Positions 24,704-31,508 of a DNA stretch of 47,124 bases are shown piece after piece (the first letter of the stretch is position 1; every line of letters starts with the position of its first letter). Under the pieces are notes generated by a model. That model made no database searches. It was not told the DNA's origin and was given only the letters and a program-made list of their open reading frames with translations. The position numbers were made by a program, and so were the translations under genes. The stretch comes from JBDTGE01 sp050742975 (GTDB taxonomy: Bacteria > Actinomycetota > Actinomycetes > Mycobacteriales > Jatrophihabitantaceae): the NCBI GenBank assembly GCA_050742975.1, contig JBOGDQ010000207.1:1-47124 (forward strand). The letters run 5' to 3'.

Positions 24704-26284
24704 ATGACCCCCGAAGAGCGGGCGCACGCCGCTGCCGTCCTCGACGTCGAGATCAGGCCGGAGACCCCGCGCCAGCTGTCCTGGCTGCGGATCCTCGTCG
24801 TGATCGCGGTGCTGGCCGCGGCCACCACCGGCGTCATCAGCTTCCGCTCCATCACTCGCTCGACGGCCGAGCCCGTACCCCGTTCCTCGTTCATGCCGTA
24901 CGTCGACGTCACCGCCACTCCCCAGTACGCCTTCGAGGACCCGTCCCAGTCCAGTTCGGCCAGCCTGGTGCTGGGCTTCGTCGTCAGCTCGACGAAGGAC
25001 GCGTGCGACCCGAGCTGGGGTGGCGCTTACTCGCTGAGCGAGGCGGCCGGCACGATGGATCTCGACCGGCGGATCGCCCGGCTGCGCCAGCGCGGTGGCC
25101 AGGTCGCGGTCTCCTTCGGCGGCGCGGCCAACTCCGAGCTGAGCATCGACTGCACCGATCCGCAGCAACTCCTGGCCGCGTACACCTCGGTGCTGCACCG
25201 CTACTCGGTCGACACCATCGACCTGGACGTCGAGGGCACGACCGCGTCGGCGCCGGACGTGTCGGCGCGGCGTGCGGCGGCGATCTACCAGCTCCAGCAG
25301 GCCGAGAAGCGGGCCGGGCGTTCGCTGCAGGTCTGGCTGACCCTGCCGCTGTCCCCCACCGGCCTGACCGGCGACGGGTCCGCGGTGCTGTCCGCGATGC
25401 TGTCCGCCAAGGTCGACCTCGCCGGCGTCAACGGGATGACGATGGACTACGGCCAGGCGCTGCTCGCCGGCCAGTCGCTGACCGTGGCCAACGAGTCGGC
25501 GCTCACCGGCCTGGCCCGTCAGCTCGCCGCTGCCTACAAGTCCATCGGCGTCCAGCTCAGCACCGACGCGGCGTGGCAACGGATCGGGGCCACGCCGATG
25601 ATCGGCCAGAACGACGTCGTCGCCGAGCGGTTCGGCCTCGACGATGCCACGCAGCTGCTCGCCTTCGCGCAGCGCCACCACCTGCGCCGACTGTCCATGT
25701 GGTCGGTGAACCGCGACCAGTCCTGCGGGCCCAACTACGCGGACGTCGCCGTCGTCTCCCCCAACTGCAGCGGCGTGAACCAGAAACCGGCCGCGTTCAC
25801 CAGGGTCTTCGGCCGGTTCACGACGGCGACTGCGCCGGTCCAGCCGGGCAGTTCGGCGCCGACCGGCTCGTCCCCGGTCGTGGTGGCGCCCACGACGGCC
25901 GACGATCCGGCGACCTCGCCGTACCCGATCTGGAACCCGGACCTGCCGTACGCGCAGGGAACCAAGATCGTCTGGCACCACAACGTGTACGAGGCGAAGT
26001 GGTGGACGCAGGGCGACACCCCGGACGAGCCGGTCGCGACGGCGTCCGACACGCCGTGGACGCTGATCGGCCCGGTGCTCCCGGGCGAGCACCCGCAGCC
26101 GACGCCGACGATGAAGGCCGGGACGTACCCGAACTGGTCGGCCGCGCAGACCTACGTCGCCGGGCAGCGCGTGCTGTACCAGGGCGTCGGCTACCAGGCG
26201 AAGTGGTACACGCACGGCAACGTGCCGGGCGTGGTCGTCAGCGACCCGGGCCAGACCCCGTGGGAGCTCATCACCTCGCACTGA
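24704..26284 (+). CDS. Membrane-anchored GH18 (chitinase-like) protein with two type-3 chitin-binding modules
   Basis: 526 aa. Seen: cytoplasmic N-terminus, one membrane helix (about residues 27-49) acting as signal anchor, a GH18-like barrel (60-375) with the catalytic motif DTIDLDVEG (D170, D173, D175, E177), and two CBM5/12-type modules: about 402-450 (WNPDLPYAQGTKIVWHHNVY) and 473-526 (YPNWSAAQTYVAGQRVLYQG), each with aromatic binding residues. Between them are Pro/Thr-rich linkers. All catalytic acids are present, so hydrolase activity on chitin or a related beta-1,4-GlcNAc polymer is plausible. Its divergent neighbour is a polysaccharide synthase. Confidence 0.88.
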   Translation: MTPEERAHAAAVLDVEIRPETPRQLSWLRILVVIAVLAAATTGVISFRSITRSTAEPVPRSSFMPYVDVTATPQYAFEDPSQSSSASLVLGFVVSSTKDACDPSWGGAYSLSEAAGTMDLDRRIARLRQRGGQVAVSFGGAANSELSIDCTDPQQLLAAYTSVLHRYSVDTIDLDVEGTTASAPDVSARRAAAIYQLQQAEKRAGRSLQVWLTLPLSPTGLTGDGSAVLSAMLSAKVDLAGVNGMTMDYGQALLAGQSLTVANESALTGLARQLAAAYKSIGVQLSTDAAWQRIGATPMIGQNDVVAERFGLDDATQLLAFAQRHHLRRLSMWSVNRDQSCGPNYADVAVVSPNCSGVNQKPAAFTRVFGRFTTATAPVQPGSSAPTGSSPVVVAPTTADDPATSPYPIWNPDLPYAQGTKIVWHHNVYEAKWWTQGDTPDEPVATASDTPWTLIGPVLPGEHPQPTPTMKAGTYPNWSAAQTYVAGQRVLYQGVGYQAKWYTHGNVPGVVVSDPGQTPWELITSH

Positions 26285-26420
26285 GTCCGGCTGCATCTTG
26301 GGGTGCCCTCATCGACCTTTCGCGAAGCCGACGTGCGCAGTTCGGCTACGACCGGCCCGGCTCGGCCCGGATCCGGTGGTGCCATCGCGGCAGGTCCGGA
26401 CGTGATGGGCGCACACCGAA

Positions 26421-26469
26421 GATCAGCTGCGAGTCGTGGTCGACAGCCAGCCGCGGTCCGCAGTTGATC
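26421..26469. repeat. 49-bp palindromic element, copy 2 (between convergent genes)
   Basis: Begins GATCAGCTGCGA like copy 1 and ends CGCAGTTGATC, same total length of 49 bases. About 33 of 49 bases match copy 1 and 35 match copy 3. Differences in the stem centre preserve or create pairing (for example positions 15/35 become C-G). Confidence 0.75.
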
Positions 26470-26688
26470 AACGATTCGTCCGAGTGCGTTCCTCGGCTGT
26501 CCGCGCGCTGACCACGGTAGATGCGGTTTGCGTTTATCGATCGACATGCGTGCGATCGCGTTCACATGTACGCGCTGAGGTGGCATGTGCTCGCCGAGTG
26601 CCACCATGCCGCCGCCAATGATGGTGCAGGTCAGCGGCCGTGGGATCCGATGCGCAACACGATCCAGGCCGAAAGCGCGGCCGAGTCT

Positions 26689-26738
26689 CGATCTTGGTGC
26701 GAGCACGTTGCTGCGCCCACCGAACTGCACCAAGATCG
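26689..26738. repeat. 50-bp palindrome with perfect 12-bp arms, unrelated sequence
   Basis: Arms CGATCTTGGTGC (26689-26700) and GCACCAAGATCG (26727-26738) are perfect inverted repeats around 26 bases. It ends 17 bases before the VWA stop codon. Only one copy is in the window; it may be a dispersed repeat, MITE-like remnant or terminator. Confidence 0.75.
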
Positions 26739-26755
26739 CCGCATGTCCTGGCCGA

Positions 26756-27967
26756 TCACGTTGCGCCGACGTCGTCGATGAGCACCGTTCGGGCCCACTG
26801 CGGCGGCGACCACTCGGAGGCGAACCCGCCCTCGGTGAGCACCCCGACCACCACGCGGATGCCGGGCGGCGGCCGGTCCGGCCACGGCGTCATCCCGTCG
26901 GTGAGGACGACGACCAGGCTCGGACGGGGGCGCAGCTCGCTCACCGCGATCAGCCCGGCGCCCATGTCCGTCCCTCCCCCGCCGGCCAGCTGCACCTGGG
27001 TGGCCCGGCTGACCCGACGCATCGCCTGCACCTGGGTGTCCACCGCGAGCACGCGCACCCGGGTCGAGCGCAGCCCGGCCCGCACGAGCAGCGCATCGAT
27101 CTCGGCGAGCGCCCGCTCCAGCAGCAGCTCGTGCATTGATCCCGAGGTGTCGCAGACGATCGCGACGTCCGGTACCGGGCGGAACAGTGACGGCAGCACG
27201 ACACGAGGGCTGGTCCGGCAGCGTCGCGACGGGCGGCGGTAGGTGTAGTCGACGCTGCCGCTGATCGCGGCGACCGCGCTGCGGATCTCGGCCGCCAGCA
27301 CCCGGCGCCAGTCCGTCCGCGACGGCCGGATCGCCTCGGCCCAGCGCAGCCATCCGCCGGCCACCGTTCCGGGTTCCTCGCGGTGCCGTCGCTGGATGTC
27401 CGCCGCGACGCCAAGGCGCAACAGCTCGCCCTGGGTCGGGCTCAGCCCGTCCTGTGCGCCGTCCCACGGACGGGGCAGCCCGTCCGCACCGGATCCGCAG
27501 TCCCATCGGCGCTCGCCGCGCGCCGGTGCACCGAAGTACGCCTCGACCAGGCCGCCGTCGGCGCAGCCCAGGTCGGCGGGCTGGTCACCGGCCACGGACG
27601 GAACGCAGTCGTCGGCGCGCAGATCGTCGTTGATCTCCGCGTCGGCACAGCGACCCCACCACGCCCGGCCGCCGTCGTCGTCGACGCCCACCGTGTCGGC
27701 GCGCGCGGCGTGATCTCGCAGCACGTGCCCGGCCAGGTGCACGAGCAGGCGACCGAGCTCGTCCACGTCAAGGCGCACCACCACGGCCGGATCGGCGCTG
27801 ACCTGCCAGCTACGGTCGACGGCGATCGTTCCCGTGTCCGGTGTCGCTCGGACGCTGCACGCGAACAGCGCGCTGGCCAGGTACGGCATCCGCGTCGCCG
27901 CCCACAGCCGGGCCGCCGCCACCTTCGGGGCATCAATCGAGGAGGGCTGCATCGCGCGAGCGCTCAT
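26756..27967 (-). CDS. VWA-domain protein (DUF2201-like) paired with MoxR ATPase
   Basis: 403 aa. Seen: N-terminal helical domain resembling the DUF2201 metallopeptidase-like region, with LLVHLAGHVLRDHAAR near residue 75 carrying spaced histidines; central acidic/Trp-rich region; C-terminal von Willebrand A domain from about residue 260 with an intact MIDAS: DTSGSM, GGGTDMGAG and LTDGMTPW. ATG 27967 overlaps the MoxR stop by ATGA. The pair is a typical MoxR-VWA chaperone-like module in which the ATPase remodels a target held by the VWA protein via a metal ion (family knowledge). Target unknown. Confidence 0.88.
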   Translation of the reverse strand: MSARAMQPSSIDAPKVAAARLWAATRMPYLASALFACSVRATPDTGTIAVDRSWQVSADPAVVVRLDVDELGRLLVHLAGHVLRDHAARADTVGVDDDGGRAWWGRCADAEINDDLRADDCVPSVAGDQPADLGCADGGLVEAYFGAPARGERRWDCGSGADGLPRPWDGAQDGLSPTQGELLRLGVAADIQRRHREEPGTVAGGWLRWAEAIRPSRTDWRRVLAAEIRSAVAAISGSVDYTYRRPSRRCRTSPRVVLPSLFRPVPDVAIVCDTSGSMHELLLERALAEIDALLVRAGLRSTRVRVLAVDTQVQAMRRVSRATQVQLAGGGGTDMGAGLIAVSELRPRPSLVVVLTDGMTPWPDRPPPGIRVVVGVLTEGGFASEWSPPQWARTVLIDDVGAT

Positions 27968-29079
27968 CGCGTGAGCAGACCCGCATCCCGCAGCAGCGGA
28001 GCGAACAGGTCGACCTCGGGCGGCAGCGGTGCGCCGGGTGGCCGGCACCGAGCGAGCGTGCGCGCTGCCGCGGCGGCGACGTCCGGTGCCGAAGTGGACG
28101 CCCGACCGAACGCGCGCCAGCCCCGCTCCCACCGCCCGCCGCCTGGATCGGCCGCGACCGCGGCGGCGATCGAGGACAGCGCGGCGTAGGCCCGGTCGCC
28201 GCGAGCGGGCAGCACGAAGCTGTCCGGATCGGCAAGCACCGCCTCGGGGTCGGGCAGATCGGCCTCGTCCAGCCAGGTCAGGAACTCGACGCCCGCACCG
28301 GTTCCGACGCAGCCGCGGACGAGCAGCGACGAGACGCCGTCGCCCGTATCGGCTGCCTCCGCGGCGGCCAGCAGCCGGGCGGTCATGTCCCACGAGCGCG
28401 GGCTCGGCCAGGCCCGGCCGGCGCCGACGAGATCCTCGGGCACGGACAGCGCCAGCTCGGGACGGACGGTGATGAAGCCCGCGATCCAGCTGCGGGTCAC
28501 CGGGACGCGGGCCTGCCACCCGGTCAGCAGGCGCGGCGGCGCGGGTGTCGGCCAGCCGCTGACGAATCCGTCGGCGAGCGTGCGGGCGTCCAGCGGCCAG
28601 TCGAGGTGGCAGAACCGGTTCGCCAGCGGAGGCGACAGGTCCCAGCCGTCGGCGGCCTGCTCGGGCGGGTTGGCAGCGGCCACCACCGATACGGCCTCGG
28701 GCAGGGTGAGGTCGCCGACCGTCCGCTCCAGCACGACCCGAAGCAGGGCGGCCTGCACGGCGGGTGGCGCCGTGGACACCTCGTCGAAGAACACGACCCC
28801 GTGGCCGGCGTCGGACAGCCGCAGTGCCCAGCGCGGCGGCGCGAAGTCGACCCGCGCGGTGTCGGTGCCACCGTCGACACTGGCGATCACGGGCAGCCCG
28901 GCGAAGTCGGAGGGCTCGCGGATCGAGGCGATCACGGTCTCGCACGGCCATCCGGCGGCGTCGGCCATGGCGCGGATCGCCGATGTCTTGCCGCTGCCCG
29001 GCGGGCCCCACAGCAGCACCGGTACTCGCGCGGCGATCGCCACGCCCAGCGCGGCCACCGTCGCGGACTGCCCTCCCAT
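27964..29079 (-). CDS. MoxR-type AAA+ ATPase
   Basis: 371 aa. Seen: Walker A LLWGPPGSGKTSAIRAMAD near residue 25, Walker B GHGVVFFDEVSTAPPAVQAA, sensor-1 region VVAAANPPEQAADG, arginine-rich ANRFCHLDW, and a C-terminal lid plus an alpha-helical extension. ATG 29079 directly precedes GGQSATVAALG; longer starts overlap the divergent gene. First gene of a MoxR-VWA operon; its start is only 26 bases from the divergent start at 29106, so promoters must overlap coding sequence. Confidence 0.9.
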   Translation of the reverse strand: MGGQSATVAALGVAIAARVPVLLWGPPGSGKTSAIRAMADAAGWPCETVIASIREPSDFAGLPVIASVDGGTDTARVDFAPPRWALRLSDAGHGVVFFDEVSTAPPAVQAALLRVVLERTVGDLTLPEAVSVVAAANPPEQAADGWDLSPPLANRFCHLDWPLDARTLADGFVSGWPTPAPPRLLTGWQARVPVTRSWIAGFITVRPELALSVPEDLVGAGRAWPSPRSWDMTARLLAAAEAADTGDGVSSLLVRGCVGTGAGVEFLTWLDEADLPDPEAVLADPDSFVLPARGDRAYAALSSIAAAVAADPGGGRWERGWRAFGRASTSAPDVAAAAARTLARCRPPGAPLPPEVDLFAPLLRDAGLLTR

Positions 29080-29105
29080 GCGCCCAGTCTGGCAGGCTGC
29101 GACAA

Positions 29106-30365
29106 GTGAGCGGGTTCGATGCCGAGCTGTACCTGCGCCTGTGCGGTGAGAATGCACTGCTGTCCGGCGAGAACGGCGCGCCGTGGGACGACCCGCTGCT
29201 CGAACGGGCGCGGGCGCTGCTCGCCGTCGATGCGGTGCCGGATGCCACCGCGCGCCGGGTGATCACCGACTACCAGCGGGCGCGCGCGCTGCGCGGGATG
29301 GGTCACTACGAACGATCGACTCCCCGCTCGACACCGGTCACACCCTTGGCACCGCGGCGGATCGTTCGCTGCGGGCACACCTTCGACCAGCCGCCGGGGC
29401 AGCTCGAGCTCCGCTACGCGTCGCTCGGCGCGGACGAGACCCGGCTGGCGGTCACGATGCGAATGGACGCTGCGCCCCGCCGATCTCGACACGGGCCACG
29501 ACCGCACCGCGGTGGGCCGAACAGCGTCCAGGTGGTTGACGATCAAGGCACGAGCGCGATGCTGCATTTCAGTGGCGGTGGTTCGGACAGCGAGTGGACC
29601 GGCTACTACACCGCGTCGCAGCCGCTGGCGCCGGGCACGCGCTGGCTCGAACTGCTCGGCGAGCGGGTCGAGCTCGTCGACGAGCAGTTCGACGGCACCG
29701 TCGAGGTCGAGACCTTCGGCGACACCGATGCGGCCGAGCGCTACCTGTGGCACCAGCTGTCGAGCTCCGGCTCACCGCACCACCACGGTTCGGTTTCGTT
29801 GGACGCGGCCGTCGACGCGCTCGTCGCGTGCGGTGCGCTCGCGCCGACCTCGCCCACCATCGACGAGGCGTTGACCGTGGCCGACGCGTTGCAGAACTTC
29901 TTCGGCGGCCAGGCACCCGTCGGCCCCGCCCTGCCGGAACCGTGGCGCTCACTGATCGCGCGCCGCGGTCTCGGTGGCGGACCGCGCGGTTCGCTGCTGA
30001 TCGGAGTGGTGACGCCGGTCTTCGACGGCGTCAGCGCGGCGCTGGCCGAGCTGCGCTCCAGCGGTGACGCCTACGAGCTGGACGTGCAGATCGCCGGTGC
30101 GGGCATGGACGGCCCGTTCCACGCGGGGCTCGAACGATCCCGGATCGCCTTTTCCGGCAAGGACGATCGCGGGAACGCCTACCTCGGCGGCCTCGGTTCG
30201 TTCGGCGGCGGCGACGACTCGATGGAGGGCCAGGTCGAGTTCTGGCCCGCGCTCGACCCGCTCGCGAACCGGCTCGACCTCGCATTGACGACTGACCGGG
30301 CGCGCGCCGTCGTCACGATCCCGCTGCACTGGCACATGGCACCCGACGATGGCGGCGACGCGTGA
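29106..30365 (+). CDS. Uncharacterised protein divergent from MoxR-VWA
   Basis: 419 aa, not recognised. N-terminal ~70 residues are helical (LYLRLCGENALLSGENGAPW, ARALLAVDAVPDATARRVIT). The middle and C-terminal parts look beta-rich and contain SEWTGYYTASQPLAPGTRWL and GFG-like GLGSFGGGDDSMEGQVEFWP, ending in strands with TIPLHWH. No signal peptide or membrane segment. GTG 29106 overlaps the next gene by GTGA at its end. Residues around 118-140 (RMDAAPRRSRHGPRPHR) have unusual composition and low GC3, and an alternative frame there reads better, suggesting compensating indels or an error. Genomic pairing suggests a role with the MoxR/VWA module. Confidence 0.75.
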   Translation: MSGFDAELYLRLCGENALLSGENGAPWDDPLLERARALLAVDAVPDATARRVITDYQRARALRGMGHYERSTPRSTPVTPLAPRRIVRCGHTFDQPPGQLELRYASLGADETRLAVTMRMDAAPRRSRHGPRPHRGGPNSVQVVDDQGTSAMLHFSGGGSDSEWTGYYTASQPLAPGTRWLELLGERVELVDEQFDGTVEVETFGDTDAAERYLWHQLSSSGSPHHHGSVSLDAAVDALVACGALAPTSPTIDEALTVADALQNFFGGQAPVGPALPEPWRSLIARRGLGGGPRGSLLIGVVTPVFDGVSAALAELRSSGDAYELDVQIAGAGMDGPFHAGLERSRIAFSGKDDRGNAYLGGLGSFGGGDDSMEGQVEFWPALDPLANRLDLALTTDRARAVVTIPLHWHMAPDDGGDA

Positions 30366-31246
30366 CCGGCGCCAGGGCGGCGACGCTGCCGAGCCTGTCC
30401 GTTCCCGTGCGCTGTGGGGACGACGATCACACGCTCGACTGGGCCGCCGGTGAGCTGACCACGACCGACCACCCCGACGCCGATCGCGAGCGCACCCTGT
30501 CGGCACTCGGCGCCGACCCGAGCCCATGCATCGAGATCGTCGACCGGTGGTCCCGACACCGCGCCGACCTCGACGTGCTCGTCCTTGCCAGCCGCGGCCC
30601 GGCAGATCCGGTGACCGTAGGCGAGAGTTACGCCGGGCACGCGCGCGTCGGGCACTCGCACGTCGGGTCGAGCTCCTCCGCCTACGCGTCCACCCTCTCC
30701 GTCGCCCGGTTCGCGCCGCTCCAGCAACCGCGGCGGAGGGGACGTGGCGGAAAGCAGGGCTGGACGTCGTACAGCCCCATCGGATCCGGCGCAGTACCGG
30801 GCGTGGCCGGCGACCACGAGGACGAGGTGATCGCGCTGCTCGGACTCGGCGGCCTGGCCGATCGGCTCGTCGCCACGGTCGCCGCCACCTGGGCCGACCG
30901 CATCGACAGCAACGACGCCTCGGTGGCCGTGGCGCTGCCCGCGCTGCACGCCGCGCTGTACGGGCGCGCGGTGGCGGCCGTGCATTCCTGGCTCGGCGAT
31001 GCGAGCGCCGTGGTCGAGCTGAGCATGTGCGACCCGGGTCAGGCTCCGGCCCTGACACGAGAGGCCGATGTGGTGCGGCTGGCGCTGCCGTTCTCCTGGC
31101 TCAGCGATGTCTGGGCGCGCGGGCTGGCGACACTGCTCGGCCGGTTCTGCCTCTCCGCGACGGCCGTTGCTCCCGACCGCTGGACCTTGCAGGCGGTGGA
31201 CTCCGGCTTCGGCCCGGCCCGCTCGATCACCGTCGACGCCGGGTGA
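30362..31246 (+). CDS. Uncharacterised protein, second gene of the divergent MoxR-VWA partner operon
   Basis: 294 aa, not recognised. Coupled to the preceding gene by a GTGA overlap. N-terminus has a small acidic region (CGDDDHTLDWAAGELTTTDH), then an Arg/Gly stretch (QQPRRRGRGGKQGWTSYSP) and a helical C-terminal half with SDVWARGLATLLGRF. No signal peptide. Because the two genes stay together next to MoxR-VWA, I infer a shared complex or pathway; no biochemical function can be assigned. Confidence 0.75.
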   Translation: MTGARAATLPSLSVPVRCGDDDHTLDWAAGELTTTDHPDADRERTLSALGADPSPCIEIVDRWSRHRADLDVLVLASRGPADPVTVGESYAGHARVGHSHVGSSSSAYASTLSVARFAPLQQPRRRGRGGKQGWTSYSPIGSGAVPGVAGDHEDEVIALLGLGGLADRLVATVAATWADRIDSNDASVAVALPALHAALYGRAVAAVHSWLGDASAVVELSMCDPGQAPALTREADVVRLALPFSWLSDVWARGLATLLGRFCLSATAVAPDRWTLQAVDSGFGPARSITVDAG

Positions 31247-31259
31247 GCTACCGGAGCGC

Positions 31260-31309
31260 CGGCACGGTCCTGCCCCGAAGCTCCGCGGTGTTCGGAGGAT
31301 GCCGTGCCG
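31260..31309 (+). terminator. Hairpin after the 30362 gene, before the tRNA
   Basis: Outer arms CGGCACGG / CCGTGCCG (31260-31267, 31302-31309) with an inner stem CCGAA / TTCGG (31275-31279, 31291-31295), starting 13 bases after the stop. No T-run. Likely ends the two-gene operon and separates it from the tRNA gene. Confidence 0.5.
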
Positions 31310-31402
31310 CGGCGGCCGTCGGCGGGTAGGCCATACTGGGCGCGTCGTCGTCCGGCAGTCGCCCCTCGCGGGCGCCGCTGAGCAGGCGGGCACGGATACG
31401 AC

Positions 31403-31476
31403 GGGGCGGTAGCTCAGCTGGTTAGAGCAGCGGACTCATAATCCGCCACGCGTGGGTTCAAGTCCCACCCGCCCCA
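31403..31476 (+). tRNA. tRNA with CAT anticodon (elongator Met or lysidine-modified Ile)
   Basis: Full cloverleaf of 74 bases: acceptor GGGGCGG / CCGCCCC, D stem GCTC/GAGC, anticodon stem GCGGA/TCCGC with loop CTCATAA (anticodon CAT at 31437-31439), 5-base variable loop, T stem GTGGG/CCCAC with TTCAAGT, discriminator A. CCA is not encoded. The anticodon alone cannot separate tRNA-Met from tRNA-Ile2; it is not initiator-like, since the anticodon stem lacks the three G-C pairs. The nhaA start is 33 bases downstream, so they may be co-transcribed. Confidence 0.95.
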
Positions 31477-31508
31477 CGGCCGGACGTACGCTCACGTCGT
31501 GGGCATCG

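Larger units (their letters stand above)
26285..26755. other. 471-bp convergent intergenic region with palindromes, no gene
   Basis: Lies between the ends of the GH18 and VWA genes. No open frame looks coding. It contains two ~50-bp palindromes (26421-26469, 26689-26738, listed separately), a third hairpin with arms GGTGGCA / TGCCACC (26579-26585, 26599-26605), and a stretch near 26520-26570 of lower GC than neighbours. Unusually long for a convergent junction in this dense window. Confidence 0.7.

Noticed and set aside
31403..31476. tRNA as an integration (att) site for an island
   Set aside because: No integrase and no second copy of the tRNA 3' end in the window; flanking genes look like core chromosome.
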